Shown here piece after piece: positions 1 to 8,439 of a stretch of 64,000 nt of DNA; the first letter of the stretch is position 1; each line of letters begins with the position of its first letter. This DNA comes from Eubacterium sp. 1001713B170207_170306_E7 (GTDB lineage Bacteria > Bacillota > Clostridia > Eubacteriales > Eubacteriaceae). The notes under the pieces were generated by a model. It was not told the origin of the DNA. It was given only the letters and a program-made list of their open reading frames with translations, and searched no databases. The stretch spans positions 204,609-268,608 of the forward strand of contig NZ_JADMVE010000006.1 in the NCBI RefSeq assembly GCF_015547515.1, read 5' to 3'. The position numbers and the translations under genes are program-made.

Positions 1-828
1 CTTTCCTCCCTCCCGGGCGTTGCCGTTACTTCCGTTAAAATAGACGGTGTTCTTCATGAGTTCTCAACCATTCCCGGCGTACGGGAAGACGTTGTGGAAA
101 TCCTGCTGAACATGAAAGGTCTGGCTGCTGAAATCTTCTCAGACGAACCGAAGACCGTCCGTATCGAAGCAGAAGGCGAAGGCGAGATCACCGCTGGTGA
201 TATCATTACCGACGCTGATGTGGAAATCTTAAACCCCGACATGCACATCGCAACCCTGGCAAAGGGCGCAACCCTGAACATGGAAATGCGTCTGGAAAAG
301 GGCCGCGGCTATGTCGCTTCTGATAAAAATAAATACCCGGGTATGCCAATCGGCACTTTGCCGGTTGACTCCATTTTCTCACCAATCCGTAAGGTCAACT
401 TTCTGGTGGAAAATACCCGTGTCGGTCAGATAACCGATTTTGACAAGCTGACCCTGGAAGTGTGGACCGATGGGACCACCACGCCAGAAGAAGCCCTGTC
501 ATTATCAGCAAAAGTACTGAATGAACATTTGAATCTTTTCATTGATTTAACCGACCACGCAAACAGTGTCGAAATCATGGTAGAAAAAGAAGAAAATGAA
601 AAAGAACGCATCCGTGAAATGTCCATCGAAGAGCTGGAATTATCCGTGCGCTCAAGCAATTGCCTGAGAAGGGCAAATATTGATACCGTTGAAAAATTAA
701 CTCAGAAAACCGAAGAGGACATGATCAAGGTGCGTAACCTTGGCCGTAAGTCCTTAAATGAAATCAAGCATAAACTGGCTGAAATCGGGTTATCGCTGAG
801 TCAAGAAGACGAAAAGACAAAGGAGTGA
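1..828 (+). CDS. rpoA: RNA polymerase alpha subunit (5' end outside window)
   Basis: Alpha subunit of RNA polymerase, which scaffolds core assembly and contacts UP elements and activators. The reading frame is open from base 1, so the start lies upstream of the window and 275 residues are visible. The N-terminal dimerisation domain is present from its middle part ([16 protein letters not shown] near residues 27-42). It is followed by a linker and the alpha-CTD ([19 protein letters not shown] onwards, with the [11 protein letters not shown] helix-hairpin-helix). rplQ follows 7 bp downstream and its Shine-Dalgarno sequence lies in the last rpoA codons, which is the standard Firmicute arrangement. 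The identification is secure; only the 5' part is missing. Confidence 0.98.
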   Translation, partial: LSSLPGVAVTSVKIDGVLHEFSTIPGVREDVVEILLNMKGLAAEIFSDEPKTVRIEAEGEGEITAGDIITDADVEILNPDMHIATLAKGATLNMEMRLEKGRGYVASDKNKYPGMPIGTLPVDSIFSPIRKVNFLVENTRVGQITDFDKLTLEVWTDGTTTPEEALSLSAKVLNEHLNLFIDLTDHANSVEIMVEKEENEKERIREMSIEELELSVRSSNCLRRANIDTVEKLTQKTEEDMIKVRNLGRKSLNEIKHKLAEIGLSLSQEDEKTKE

Positions 829-835
829 TAGAATA

Positions 836-1177
836 ATGGCTGGATACAGAAAATTAGGCCGCCCAACCGATCAAAGAAGAGCAATGCTCAGAAATCTGAC
901 CACTTCACTTTTAGAGCACGGTAGAATCGAAACAACCGTTACCCGCGCAAAAGAAGTAAAAAGAATGGCAGATAAAATGGTCACCTTGGGTAAAAGAGGC
1001 GACTTACATGCCAGAAGACAGGCGTTAGCATACATCACTAAAGATGATGTAGTCAAAAGCCTGTTCGATGAAATTGCACCTAAATACGCCGAAAGACAGG
1101 GTGGATACACACGCATCTACCGTGTTGGACCACGCAGAGGCGACGGTGCTGAAATGGCAGTAATTGAATTAGTATAA
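836..1177 (+). CDS. rplQ: 50S ribosomal protein L17
   Basis: Large-subunit ribosomal protein of 113 residues, the usual bacterial length. The N-terminal signature [19 protein letters not shown] and the C-terminal [22 protein letters not shown] are the L17 hallmarks. The ATG is preceded by AAGGAG inside the end of rpoA. It closes the alpha/ribosomal protein operon, because a strong hairpin terminator follows 8 bp after the stop. Confidence 0.98.
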   Translation: MAGYRKLGRPTDQRRAMLRNLTTSLLEHGRIETTVTRAKEVKRMADKMVTLGKRGDLHARRQALAYITKDDVVKSLFDEIAPKYAERQGGYTRIYRVGPRRGDGAEMAVIELV

Positions 1178-1185
1178 CAAAGAAT

Positions 1186-1219
1186 GGGATTAAGCCTTGC
1201 GCAAGGTTTAATCCCTTTT
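1186..1219 (+). terminator. Rho-independent terminator after rplQ
   Basis: A GGGATTAAGCCTTGC arm is followed at once by GCAAGGTTTAATCCC and TTTT. It ends the rpoA-rplQ operon and separates it from the ECF transporter genes. Confidence 0.9.
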
Positions 1220-1275
1220 GACGATTTAGTCAGAAATTTCAGAATTCCATAGAAAGTTGAGTGGGAGCATAAAGC

Positions 1276-2142
1276 ATGCCCTGCATTAAACAGAAAGAGA
1301 AACTCATGGAAAAAATTATCGAGGTTAAAAACCTGATCTATGAATACCCCAAAACCAATGAAAATGAAAGCACCATCGCGCTGCAAGGCGTCGATTTTAG
1401 TATAGAACGCGGGGAGTTCGTGGGGATTATCGGCCATAACGGCTCCGGTAAATCCACCCTGTCAAAGCTCCTCAACGCCATCATTCAGCCCACCGGCGGC
1501 GACGTCGTGGTCAACGGGATGAACACAAAGGACCCCGAACACATCTGGGACATCCGCCAGACCGCCGGCATGGTTTTTCAGAATCCTGACAACCAGCTGG
1601 TCGCCACCATCGTCGAGGAGGACGTGGCCTTTGGACCGGAAAATCTGGGCATACCGCCGGAGGAAATCCGCAGGCGCGTGGACGAGGCACTCGGCACCGT
1701 CGCCATGGAAGCCTACCGCCGGCAAAAGCCCCATCAGCTGTCCGGCGGACAGAAGCAGCGGATCGCCATTGCCGGTATCCTGGCCATGGAACCCGACTGC
1801 ATCATTTTTGATGAGCCCACTGCCATGCTCGACCCCTCCGGCCGGAAAGAGGTTATGCGGACCATCAAAAAACTGAACCAGGAAAAGAAAATGACCGTGC
1901 TGCACATCACCCACTATATGAATGAGCTCATCGACGCAGACCGGATCATTGTACTCGATAAAGGCAGAATCGTCATGCAGGGCCGGCCCAAGGAAATCTT
2001 CCGTCAGGTGGATAAGCTGAAGGAGATCGGCCTTGACGTCCCTCAGATGACCGAGCTGGCACATGGTTTGCGCCAGTCAGGCTACGATATTCCCGACGAT
2101 ATTCTGCATATCGAAGAAATGGTGAGTGCCCTATGCCACTAG
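1276..2142 (+). CDS. ecfA1: ECF transporter energy-coupling ATPase A1
   Basis: One of the two ATPases of the energy-coupling factor module that powers vitamin and metal uptake with exchangeable S components. It has 288 residues. The ABC domain shows Walker [10 protein letters not shown], a Q-loop region [24 protein letters not shown] typical of EcfA, signature LSGGQKQR and Walker [14 protein letters not shown] lies 8 bp before the ATG at 1276; an alternative ATG at 1306 would remove ten residues. It overlaps ecfA2 by 10 bp, so translation is probably coupled. No substrate-specific S component is encoded next to it, so this is a group II, shared ECF module. Confidence 0.95.
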   Translation: MPCIKQKEKLMEKIIEVKNLIYEYPKTNENESTIALQGVDFSIERGEFVGIIGHNGSGKSTLSKLLNAIIQPTGGDVVVNGMNTKDPEHIWDIRQTAGMVFQNPDNQLVATIVEEDVAFGPENLGIPPEEIRRRVDEALGTVAMEAYRRQKPHQLSGGQKQRIAIAGILAMEPDCIIFDEPTAMLDPSGRKEVMRTIKKLNQEKKMTVLHITHYMNELIDADRIIVLDKGRIVMQGRPKEIFRQVDKLKEIGLDVPQMTELAHGLRQSGYDIPDDILHIEEMVSALCH

Positions 2143-2999
2143 AAATACAACATTTAGACCATACCTACTCGGAAGGCTCCCCCTTTGAGTTCAAAGCGCT
2201 GAAGGACATTAACCTGAACATTGAGGACGGAGAGTTTATCGGTCTGATCGGCCATACCGGCTCCGGAAAATCCACCCTGATCCAGCACCTCAACGGGCTG
2301 CTTCAGCCCACTGGCGGCACGGTTTTATTTAACGGGGCAGACATCTTTGCCGAAAAGAAGGAAGCCCTGATCCAGATCCGCCATAAAATCGGTCTGGTTT
2401 TCCAGTATCCCGAGCACCAGCTGTTCGAGGAGACCGTGGAAAAGGACGTGTCCTTCGGCCCCAAAAACCTGGGGCTGGATGAGGAAGAAATCAGCCGTCG
2501 GGTCAAGCACGCCATTAAAATGGTTGGCCTGAACTACGAAAAGGTCAAGGATAAATCGCCCTTTGAGCTGTCCGGCGGACAGATGCGCCGCGTAGCCATT
2601 GCCGGTGTGCTGGCCATGGACCCCGACGTGCTCATTCTGGACGAACCCACCGCGGGCCTGGACCCCAGCGGGCGGGACGAGATCCTGAACCAGATCAAGA
2701 CCCTGCATGAGAAAAAGAAAATCACCGTTATCCTCGTGTCCCACAGCATGGAGGACGTGGGCAAGCTGGTGGATAAAATCATCGTCATGCACGCCGGAGA
2801 GGTTGTCTTTTTCGACACGCCGGCCAGGGTTTTTACCCAGATCGACACCCTTGAGTCCATTGGGCTAGCCGTGCCGGAGGTCACCTACCTCATGCGTGAG
2901 CTTAAGAAAAAATATCCGGATATCCGGGAGGATATCTTTACCGTCGAAGCCGCAAGGCAGGAGATCGAGCGGGTTGTGGGGAGGGAACGTCATGTTTAA
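2133..2999 (+). CDS. ecfA2: ECF transporter energy-coupling ATPase A2
   Basis: Second ATPase of the ECF module, 288 residues, forming a heterodimer with EcfA1. Motifs seen are Walker [10 protein letters not shown], the EcfA-type stretch [24 protein letters not shown], signature LSGGQMRR, Walker B VLILDEPT and the switch VSHSMEDV. The start overlaps the end of ecfA1 and its last 8 bp overlap ecfT, giving a tightly packed three-gene operon. Confidence 0.95.
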   Translation: MPLEIQHLDHTYSEGSPFEFKALKDINLNIEDGEFIGLIGHTGSGKSTLIQHLNGLLQPTGGTVLFNGADIFAEKKEALIQIRHKIGLVFQYPEHQLFEETVEKDVSFGPKNLGLDEEEISRRVKHAIKMVGLNYEKVKDKSPFELSGGQMRRVAIAGVLAMDPDVLILDEPTAGLDPSGRDEILNQIKTLHEKKKITVILVSHSMEDVGKLVDKIIVMHAGEVVFFDTPARVFTQIDTLESIGLAVPEVTYLMRELKKKYPDIREDIFTVEAARQEIERVVGRERHV

Positions 3000-3813
3000 A
3001 GATATTACCATTGGCCAGTACTATCCCACCGATTCCATCATCCACCGCCTGGACCCACGCACCAAGATCATTTTTACCTTTGCCTACATTGTCATGCTCT
3101 TTGTGGTCAATAACCTGTGGGGCTATATCGCGGCCTTCGCGCTGCTGGTCGGCATTATCATCGCCTCCAGAATCCCGCTTTCCTACATTGTGCGCGGGGT
3201 CAAGGGGCTGATCTTTATTATCCTGCTGACTGTTATCCTTAACCTGTTTATGACACCGGGGACTGAAATCGCCAGCCTGGGACCACTGCGCATTACCATG
3301 GAAGGGGTAAAGGTCGCGGTTTTTATGGCCATGCGTCTGATCTTCCTGGTGGTGGGCACCAGCATCATGACTCTGACCACCTCGCCCATTGATCTGACCG
3401 ACGGCATGGAGTTCTGCATGAAGGGCATTCCCTTTGTGCGCCGCTATGCCCATGAGCTGGCCATGATGATGTCCATCGCGCTCCGGTTTATCCCGACCCT
3501 GATGGAAGAAACCGACCGGATCATGAAAGCCCAGAAGGCCAGAGGCGCCAACTTTGAGACCGGCAATATCATTTCACGGGCCAAAGCCCTGATCCCCATA
3601 TTGGTGCCGCTGTTCATCAGCGCCTTCAGACGGGCCGACGAGCTGGCAACCGCCATGGAAGCACGGTGCTACCGGGGCGGCGAGAACCGTACCCGCATGA
3701 ACCAGCTGCGGTTTGCCAAGCGTGACGGCTGGGCCTTTGTGGTCATGTTTATCATGATCGCTGTCTTTATTCTGTCACGGTTTATCACCATACCGCTGAT
3801 TTTCCCAGCGTGA
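2992..3813 (+). CDS. ecfT: ECF transporter transmembrane protein EcfT
   Basis: Membrane scaffold of the ECF transporter, 273 residues, with several hydrophobic segments in the N-terminal half. The T-component coupling motifs [12 protein letters not shown] and MEARCYRGG (ARG-type helices that dock on the ATPases) are both present. The start is the ATG at 2992, overlapping the ecfA2 stop and preceded by GGGGAGGG. A longer in-frame extension upstream lies wholly inside ecfA2 and is not believed. Confidence 0.95.
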   Translation: MFKDITIGQYYPTDSIIHRLDPRTKIIFTFAYIVMLFVVNNLWGYIAAFALLVGIIIASRIPLSYIVRGVKGLIFIILLTVILNLFMTPGTEIASLGPLRITMEGVKVAVFMAMRLIFLVVGTSIMTLTTSPIDLTDGMEFCMKGIPFVRRYAHELAMMMSIALRFIPTLMEETDRIMKAQKARGANFETGNIISRAKALIPILVPLFISAFRRADELATAMEARCYRGGENRTRMNQLRFAKRDGWAFVVMFIMIAVFILSRFITIPLIFPA

Positions 3814-3827
3814 GCGTAAAAAACATG

Positions 3828-3854
3828 GAGGACCGGTAAAAGCTGCCGGTCCTC
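3828..3854 (+). terminator. Hairpin after ecfT, first of a duplicated pair
   Basis: GAGGACCGG and CCGGTCCTC form a stem around TAAAAGCTG. The T-run after it is poor, so termination is uncertain. A 23-bp core of the same sequence recurs at 4090-4112, on the other side of the interspersed repeat at 3880-4072. Confidence 0.55.
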
Positions 3855-3879
3855 AGATAATCAAAGAAGTGGAGCCGCC

Positions 3880-4072
3880 TGAGACTGCGCCTTTTATCCA
3901 GATAAGAAAAAGGTCCAGGCGCTGTGGATAACGGCCAGGAATCGTGCCGTTTTATCGAAGCCGCCGGACATCTGTGAGATAAAGCGTCAGCTTTAGTGAA
4001 GAAAGATAGCGTTGAGCGTGTGGTGCCCGCAGGACGCTTTTATCTGCCTTAGGTAAAAGGCTTCGTCTCTCA
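3880..4072. repeat. Interspersed structured repeat, copy 1 of 3
   Basis: A unit of about 190 bp related to the two tandem copies at 33605-33996. Shared blocks include GCGCCTTTTATCCAGATAAG at the left, GGATAACGGCC, GGAATCGTGCCG, GTGCCCGCAGGACG, and CCTTAGGTAAAAGGC at the right. The ends pair with each other (GCCTTTTA with TAAAAGGC; outside it GAGAC with GTCTC). No protein is convincing in it. It could be a MITE-like element or a structured RNA. Confidence 0.7.
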
Positions 4073-4089
4073 GATTTTTGACACTCGAA

Positions 4090-4112
4090 GGACCGGTAAA
4101 AGCTGCCGGTCC
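4090..4112 (+). repeat. Second copy of the GGACCGG hairpin
   Basis: Exact repeat of the core of the hairpin at 3828-3854, placed 24 bp before truA. With the first copy it brackets the interspersed repeat, as a target duplication or a segmental duplication would. Confidence 0.7.
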
Positions 4113-4135
4113 CGATTTATTTAAGGAAGCATACC

Positions 4136-4870
4136 ATGAAAAATATCCAGATGATCATCGCCTACAAAGGCACCCGATACGCCGGATGGCAGCGCCAGCC
4201 GAACGCTCTCGCCGTCGAGCAGGTTCTGACAGACGCCATCGAAGCCGTGACCCGGGAGAAGATCACCCTTTACGGCTCGGGCCGTACCGACGCCGGCGTC
4301 CACGCCCTCGGGCAAAGTGCCAACTTCCATACCGAAAGCCGGGTGCCGCCTGAGCGCTTCGCGGCCGCCATCAATACCAAGCTGCCGGAGGACATCCGGG
4401 TGCTGTCAAGCTGTGAGGTCCCAGAAGGCTTTCACAGCCGCTATTCGGCGCGCGGTAAGGTTTATACCTACCAGATTTGTTTAAATCCGGTTTTAAGCCC
4501 TTTTTACGCCGAATACAGCTGGCATATCCAATATCCTGTGGATGTTTCCAGCATGAAGGCAGCGTCAGCGGCTTTTTTGGGCGAGCACGACTTCCGCGGG
4601 TTTATGGCGGCGGGCAGCAGTGTCAGGGGAACCGTCCGCACGGTCCGCGCCATCGCCTTTGAACAGGAGGGGGACTTACTGCGCGTGACCTATACCGGCA
4701 ACGGCTTTCTGTACAACATGGTCCGGATCATGACCGGCACTCTGGCGGAAATCGGCATGGGCAGGCTGGAGGCAGCTGCGCTGCCGGAGATCATCGCTTC
4801 CTGCGACCGAAAACAGGCAGGAATCACGGCACCGCCCCAGGGGCTTTTTCTGCGGGAAGTGCTGTATTGA
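4136..4870 (+). CDS. truA: tRNA pseudouridine(38-40) synthase TruA
   Basis: Isomerises uridines 38-40 in the anticodon arm of tRNAs. It has 244 residues, normal for the family. The catalytic aspartate is D52 in GSGRTDAGVHALGQ, and the N-terminal IAYKGTRYAGWQRQP and C-terminal NGFLYNMVRIMTGTL motifs are present. AAGGAAG precedes the ATG. It sits between the ECF genes and rplM-rpsI, the usual Firmicute position. Confidence 0.96.
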   Translation: MKNIQMIIAYKGTRYAGWQRQPNALAVEQVLTDAIEAVTREKITLYGSGRTDAGVHALGQSANFHTESRVPPERFAAAINTKLPEDIRVLSSCEVPEGFHSRYSARGKVYTYQICLNPVLSPFYAEYSWHIQYPVDVSSMKAASAAFLGEHDFRGFMAAGSSVRGTVRTVRAIAFEQEGDLLRVTYTGNGFLYNMVRIMTGTLAEIGMGRLEAAALPEIIASCDRKQAGITAPPQGLFLREVLY

Positions 4871-4909
4871 AAAAACATCAAAAAAGCCGGAAAATTAAGC
4901 AAAAAAGAA

Positions 4910-4938
4910 TTGACACGCCAGGTGAGATGTAATAGAAT
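4910..4938 (+). promoter_or_regulatory. Promoter of rplM-rpsI
   Basis: TTGACA (4910-4915), a 17-bp spacer and TAGAAT (4933-4938), an almost ideal sigma-A promoter about 135 bp before rplM. Confidence 0.8.
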
Positions 4939-4944
4939 ATAGCG

Positions 4945-5060
4945 TGGACGTTATTGTATCACTAGCCCCGATACATTGATAAACGTGTTCCGGTAACCCC
5001 ACTTTTACTGGAAAGACACTATAGATTAACACAGAATAACCGAGTTTTTTAGAAGAATGA
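4945..5060 (+). promoter_or_regulatory. Untranslated leader of rplM, possible ribosomal-protein autoregulatory RNA
   Basis: About 120 nt lie between the promoter and rplM. They include local pairings such as GTATC/GATAC around CACTAGCCCC. Firmicute rplM leaders are a known class of r-protein-binding RNA, but I cannot confirm the fold here by eye. Confidence 0.35.
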
Positions 5061-5074
5061 AGGAGGAGCTTGAG

Positions 5075-5512
5075 ATGAATTCAAACGCAACAAAAATGCC
5101 AAAATCTCATGAAATAGAGCGTAAATGGTACGTTGTTGACGCCGAAGGAAAAGTATTAGGCCGTCTGGCAACTGAAGTAGCCAATATTTTAAGAGGAAAG
5201 AACAAACCATATTTTGCACCACACGTAGACTGCGGTGACTTTGTGATCATTATCAATGCAGACAAAATTGTCTTAACGGGTAACAAATTAGATCAGAAAT
5301 TATACAAAACCTATTCCGGACATCCAGGCGGATTAAAGGAAGTAACATACAGAAAATTCTTAGCAGACAAGCCAGAATTACTGGTGACCAAAGCCGTTAA
5401 AGGCATGGTTCCCCACAACAAGCTGGGCAGCCAGATCATGACCAAATTAAAGGTTTATGCCGGCAACGAACATCCGCATGCTGCGCAGCAGCCAGAAGCT
5501 TTAGAAATTTAA
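5075..5512 (+). CDS. rplM: 50S ribosomal protein L13
   Basis: Early-assembling large-subunit protein, 145 residues from the chosen start. The core [29 protein letters not shown] and [16 protein letters not shown] are diagnostic. The start at 5075 is chosen because AAGGAGGAG ends 8 bp before it. An upstream in-frame ATG at 5057 lies in front of that ribosome-binding site and would have none of its own. rpsI follows after 24 bp. Confidence 0.97.
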   Translation: MNSNATKMPKSHEIERKWYVVDAEGKVLGRLATEVANILRGKNKPYFAPHVDCGDFVIIINADKIVLTGNKLDQKLYKTYSGHPGGLKEVTYRKFLADKPELLVTKAVKGMVPHNKLGSQIMTKLKVYAGNEHPHAAQQPEALEI

Positions 5513-5536
5513 TGCTAAGAAGGGAGAAAAAATAGA

Positions 5537-5929
5537 ATGGCAAAAGTACAATATTTTGGAACAGGTAGAAGAAAAACCTCTGTCGCCAGAGTTCGTTTAT
5601 TACCAGGCGAAGGTAAATTCGTCATCAATGGCCGCAATATCGATGAATACTTTGGTATGGAAACCTTAAAAGTGATCGCGAGACAGCCATTAACCTTAAC
5701 AGGAACCACCGATACCTTTGACGTGATCGTCAACGTATACGGCGGCGGTTTCACCGGCCAGGCTGGTGCAATCCGTCATGGTATTGCAAGAGCCTTACTC
5801 GAAGCCGATGCCAACTTAAGACCAGAACTGAAAAAAGCCGGTTACTTAACCCGTGACCCAAGAATGACCGAAAGAAAGAAATACGGTCTCAAAAAAGCAC
5901 GTCGTGCACCACAGTTCTCAAAGAGATAG
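5537..5929 (+). CDS. rpsI: 30S ribosomal protein S9; 3' end rebuilt by an integrated element
   Basis: Small-subunit protein of 130 residues ending in the conserved [11 protein letters not shown] tail, which reaches the P-site tRNA. The first part is host DNA, but the last codons (AAG AGA TAG after CAGTTCTCA) are supplied by the integrated element. The native tail, CAG TTC TCA AAA CGT TAA, is found at 20562-20579 beside attR. The protein sequence is unchanged, so integration is silent for S9. The native terminator is displaced by 14.65 kb, and a new one lies at 6090-6131. Confidence 0.97.
   Translation: MAKVQYFGTGRRKTSVARVRLLPGEGKFVINGRNIDEYFGMETLKVIARQPLTLTGTTDTFDVIVNVYGGGFTGQAGAIRHGIARALLEADANLRPELKKAGYLTRDPRMTERKKYGLKKARRAPQFSKR
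5911..5922 (+). repeat. attL, left attachment core in rpsI
   Basis: ACAGTTCTCAAA, identical to 20561-20572. It covers the QFSK codons of rpsI. The sequence right of it still encodes KR-stop, as expected of an element that carries a replacement gene tail. Confidence 0.9.
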
Positions 5930-5971
5930 ATTTTATACTTTTTCGAGGAATTGTTTATGGCTGGGTTTTGT

Positions 5972-5987
5972 TGTAAAGGCCCGGAAA
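5972..5987. repeat. Left inner inverted motif of the element
   Basis: TGTAAAGGCCCGGAAA matches the reverse complement of 20548-20563 at 15 of 16 positions. The two sit about 50 bp inside attL and directly inside attR, in opposite orientation. They may be recombinase or accessory-protein sites. Confidence 0.6.
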
Positions 5988-6042
5988 TACAAGGTTTATA
6001 GAAGTTGTGAAAAGTTGTCAGTTGCATAGGATTTTTGGTGGT

Positions 6043-6072
6043 ATGCAACACAAATGCAACAAGCATGCAACA
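6043..6072 (+). repeat. Three direct ATGCAACA repeats, putative integrase arm sites
   Basis: ATGCAACA occurs at 6043-6050, 6054-6061 and 6065-6072 with an exact 11-bp period, close to one helical turn. An inverted GTTGCAT lies at 6021-6027. The position between attL and the integrase gene fits arm-type sites bound by the integrase N-terminal domain. Confidence 0.55.
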
Positions 6073-6089
6073 GTAATATCTGATATTCA

Positions 6090-6131
6090 GGACATTTTCC
6101 AGGGCACCGTTCTTTGGAAAATGTCCTTTTT
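6090..6131. terminator. Bidirectional terminator between rpsI and the integrase
   Basis: GGACATTTTCC pairs with GGAAAATGTCC, followed by TTTTTAT. It overlaps the integrase stop codon and can end transcription from both rpsI and int. It replaces the native rpsI terminator that was pushed beyond attR. Confidence 0.8.
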
Positions 6132-7185
6132 ATATTTTATTGATGGCATCGACCAGTTCTTGAGGATCAAAATGTGTGTACACTTTTTCACTCAAAGACA
6201 TTGCACCGGAGTGTCCCACAATTTTCTTTATAATTGTTTCATTGACATTCGCTGCGGCCAGAAGTGAAATGCAGGTATGCCTGCAGCAGTGAGGTGTCTG
6301 ATCCCAATGGAAATTGTCCATAATGGGCTTGAAATAACTGTCATAGTAATTTCGATATTTAAATTGCTTACCATCCTCAGTATGAATAAGGTAAGGGCAT
6401 TCAGGGTGATCTTCATACCACCATTGATAAAATGGAAAGACTTTTTCAGCAATAGGCACCTTGCGAATGCCATTTTCCGTTTTTGAGTCTATAACATCAA
6501 AGAAACGTTTTTCAAGGTTAACATCTTCTTTTTTTAAATTCAAAAATTCTGATATTCTTGCGCCATTATAAATAAGCATAAGAATAATTTGATAGTATCG
6601 ATCATTCTCTAAATCCCAGAGGGTTTTAATCTGCTCATCACTAAACTTCTTGCGATTAAACTGGTTGGGATTTTTATCTTTATACTGCAAAATATCGACA
6701 AATTGTGAGTAATCTTTGTTGCAGATTTCATTCATTAAAGCATAGTCATAAAGCTGATTGAACAAAACTTTTAATTTTCTCAGAGTTGGATAATTCTTTC
6801 CACAACTATCAATAATATATTGCAAATCGACCAGTTTAATTTCTTTAAAGATTTTGTTATGCAAAGTGCCGCATAGCTTGTAAGAGGCATTGTAGCCCTT
6901 AATATTTGAATCAGAACAGGTTGAAAACTTCTTTTCAGACCATTTTTTAAAAACTTCCTCAAAGGTTATCTTTGAAGCGTTGATATCATAGGGATTTTTA
7001 TTATAGTCTGCCAACATTTGAAGGCCATCCGCTTTTGTGGGAGCATAACCGATAATGACATATTCCTGTTTTTTCTTTTTTGTAACCTCATCAATTTTCC
7101 ATCCGACCGTTTTTCGGACAATGTACGGCTTTCGGCGCTTGCCGGAGAGTTTGACGACACTGCCGTAACCATTTGGTAACCTCAT
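6130..7185 (-). CDS. int: Tyrosine recombinase (site-specific integrase)
   Basis: Integrase of 351 residues that catalyses integration and excision at the rpsI attachment site. The catalytic set is complete: R210 in NGARISEF, H299 and R302 in PHCCRH, H325 in VGHSGA and the nucleophile Y336 in EKVYTHF. Residues 1-60 form an AP2-like arm-binding region, and 70-170 a SAM-like core-binding domain, as in Tn916/phage-type integrases. The start at 7185 is preferred because AAAGGA lies 9 bp upstream; an upstream in-frame ATG lacks such a site. The gene faces attL, the usual position for an enzyme acting on the adjacent end. Confidence 0.95.
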   Translation of the reverse strand: MRLPNGYGSVVKLSGKRRKPYIVRKTVGWKIDEVTKKKKQEYVIIGYAPTKADGLQMLADYNKNPYDINASKITFEEVFKKWSEKKFSTCSDSNIKGYNASYKLCGTLHNKIFKEIKLVDLQYIIDSCGKNYPTLRKLKVLFNQLYDYALMNEICNKDYSQFVDILQYKDKNPNQFNRKKFSDEQIKTLWDLENDRYYQIILMLIYNGARISEFLNLKKEDVNLEKRFFDVIDSKTENGIRKVPIAEKVFPFYQWWYEDHPECPYLIHTEDGKQFKYRNYYDSYFKPIMDNFHWDQTPHCCRHTCISLLAAANVNETIIKKIVGHSGAMSLSEKVYTHFDPQELVDAINKI

Positions 7186-7250
7186 ACATACCATTCCTTT
7201 CATAATAAATTTTATGTTATAGGATAAGAGTCCTGATAACAGCCTTGGGT

Positions 7251-7787
7251 TTATTCATCATGATTATCGGATTTATCCGTTAAAAGTGAATCTGAATAAT
7301 AAGCTAGTTTTTTCTCTTGCCATTCAGTATAGCTTTTTTTAGAAATCCAGTCAGTTTCTAAGAGATCGCGATGATTTTCGTAGTCTTCTAAAATTAGACA
7401 AATGGAAGAATTATATTTATGCTCTTTGTCCTGCCCGTCAAAAACAATTGAGCAACTCCATTCACCATCTTCTTTTGGCTTTTTTATGTCAAGATCAAAA
7501 TGTACTTCTTGTTTGTCATCTAACTGAAACAAAAAATTGATTAAATCGGCAACACATGTGACTTCAATATTACTTGTTGAATAGTAACCTAATAGATGGG
7601 CAGGGCTCGTTTTTAAAACTTTGGCAATATCATTGATTGTTGCAATGTTGAGCTCAATTTCACCGCTTTCATATTTTTGAACCGTCCGTAATGACTTGTT
7701 GAGGGCATCGGCGAGATCTGTTTGGCTCAGTTTCATTAATTTTCGAGATTCCTTAATACGCGCTCCAATTTCTTGAGATTTGCACAT
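7251..7787 (-). CDS. XRE-family (Cro/CI-like) repressor
   Basis: Protein of 178 residues with an N-terminal helix-turn-helix (IKESRKLMKLSQTDLADALNK, about residues 10-65) and a C-terminal region of about 100 residues that I do not recognise. It is transcribed divergently from the replication/mobilisation genes, with an almost perfect 28-bp palindrome in the shared intergenic region. The likely role is control of the element's maintenance and excision genes. No LexA-type Ser/Lys protease site is evident. Confidence 0.85.
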   Translation of the reverse strand: MCKSQEIGARIKESRKLMKLSQTDLADALNKSLRTVQKYESGEIELNIATINDIAKVLKTSPAHLLGYYSTSNIEVTCVADLINFLFQLDDKQEVHFDLDIKKPKEDGEWSCSIVFDGQDKEHKYNSSICLILEDYENHRDLLETDWISKKSYTEWQEKKLAYYSDSLLTDKSDNHDE

Positions 7788-7838
7788 TTTCTTAATCCTT
7801 TCTTAAATAAATGTATTTTGAGACAATCTAAAGGTCTT

Positions 7839-7866
7839 TAAATGTAAAGTGATCACTTTACATTTA
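7839..7866. promoter_or_regulatory. Palindromic operator between repressor and maintenance genes
   Basis: Perfect 28-bp palindrome centred on GATC, with half site TAAATGTAAAGTGA. It lies 52 bp from the repressor start and upstream of the rightward promoter, so it is the obvious binding site for the adjacent XRE repressor. Confidence 0.75.
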
Positions 7867-7927
7867 TATTAACACAAAGAAAAACGAATTTCAAGTACAT
7901 ATTATGAAATTAAAATACATAATTATA

Positions 7928-7957
7928 TTGACTTGGCCTAATGATGTGTATTATAAT
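7928..7957 (+). promoter_or_regulatory. Rightward promoter of the element's maintenance operon
   Basis: TTGACT (7928-7933), 18-bp spacer, TATAAT (7952-7957), followed by GGAGG before the gene at 8001. Confidence 0.7.
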
Positions 7958-8000
7958 TTCTTTATACGAACTAGAGTGCATATAAATAAGGAGGATAAAC

Positions 8001-8195
8001 ATGCAGATCGATTTAATGAAGTTTCAGATTTTAATGGCCCAGAAAAATTTTAATATTTCTAAATTGGCAGAAGAGAGTAATGTTTCCAGACAGACGATTT
8101 CATGTATTAAAGCAGGGAAAAGCTGTACACCCATTATAGTGTGTAAACTGGCGAAAGCTCTTGACGTTGAGATGGAAGAAATTTTAAAGGAGTGA
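8001..8195 (+). CDS. Small helix-turn-helix regulator (Cro-like)
   Basis: A 64-residue protein that is almost entirely one XRE helix-turn-helix domain (ISKLAEESNVSRQTISCIKAGKSCTPIIVCKLAKAL). AAGGAGGATAAAC precedes the ATG. It is the first gene of the rightward operon, facing the larger repressor across a shared operator, which resembles a Cro/CI pair. The next gene starts 7 bp after it. Confidence 0.85.
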   Translation: MQIDLMKFQILMAQKNFNISKLAEESNVSRQTISCIKAGKSCTPIIVCKLAKALDVEMEEILKE

Positions 8196-8202
8196 GGGAA
8201 AA

Positions 8203-8439
8203 ATGTTAGATTATCAGAAATTATATGTGGAATTACCCAAATTTAAAGGACGAAACGTTCCGATCACAGAGATTGCAAAAGCTATGGGTAAGGATGCTCA
8301 GTATATTCGCGTCGGATTACAGCAGGGAATTTTCAAATTTGGTTATGCTTTTAAGCTTAAGGATTCATCCGAATATAATTATTATTGCCCTGACCGTAAG
8401 GTGTGGGAGGAAACAGGCTATTTTAACGAGGAGGGATAA
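8203..8439 (+). CDS. Small DNA-binding protein, candidate excisionase
   Basis: A 78-residue protein with a single winged-helix-like motif, ITEIAKAMGKDAQYIRVGLQ followed by GIFKFGYAFKL. This pattern is common in small proteins of Gram-positive phages and integrative elements. Size and position between the Cro-like gene and the Rep ATPase fit an excisionase (directionality factor). That assignment is inference; no assay-level motif proves it. The stop overlaps the next start (TAATG). Confidence 0.6.
   Translation: MLDYQKLYVELPKFKGRNVPITEIAKAMGKDAQYIRVGLQQGIFKFGYAFKLKDSSEYNYYCPDRKVWEETGYFNEEG

Noticed and set aside
3880-4072. Cobalamin or other known riboswitch upstream of truA
   Set aside because: No B12-box or other consensus could be matched, it is a repeat with copies next to unrelated genes, and truA is not a riboswitch target.
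6043-6072. Short CRISPR-like array
   Set aside because: Repeats are 8 bp with 3-bp gaps, far too short for CRISPR; no cas genes are present in the window.
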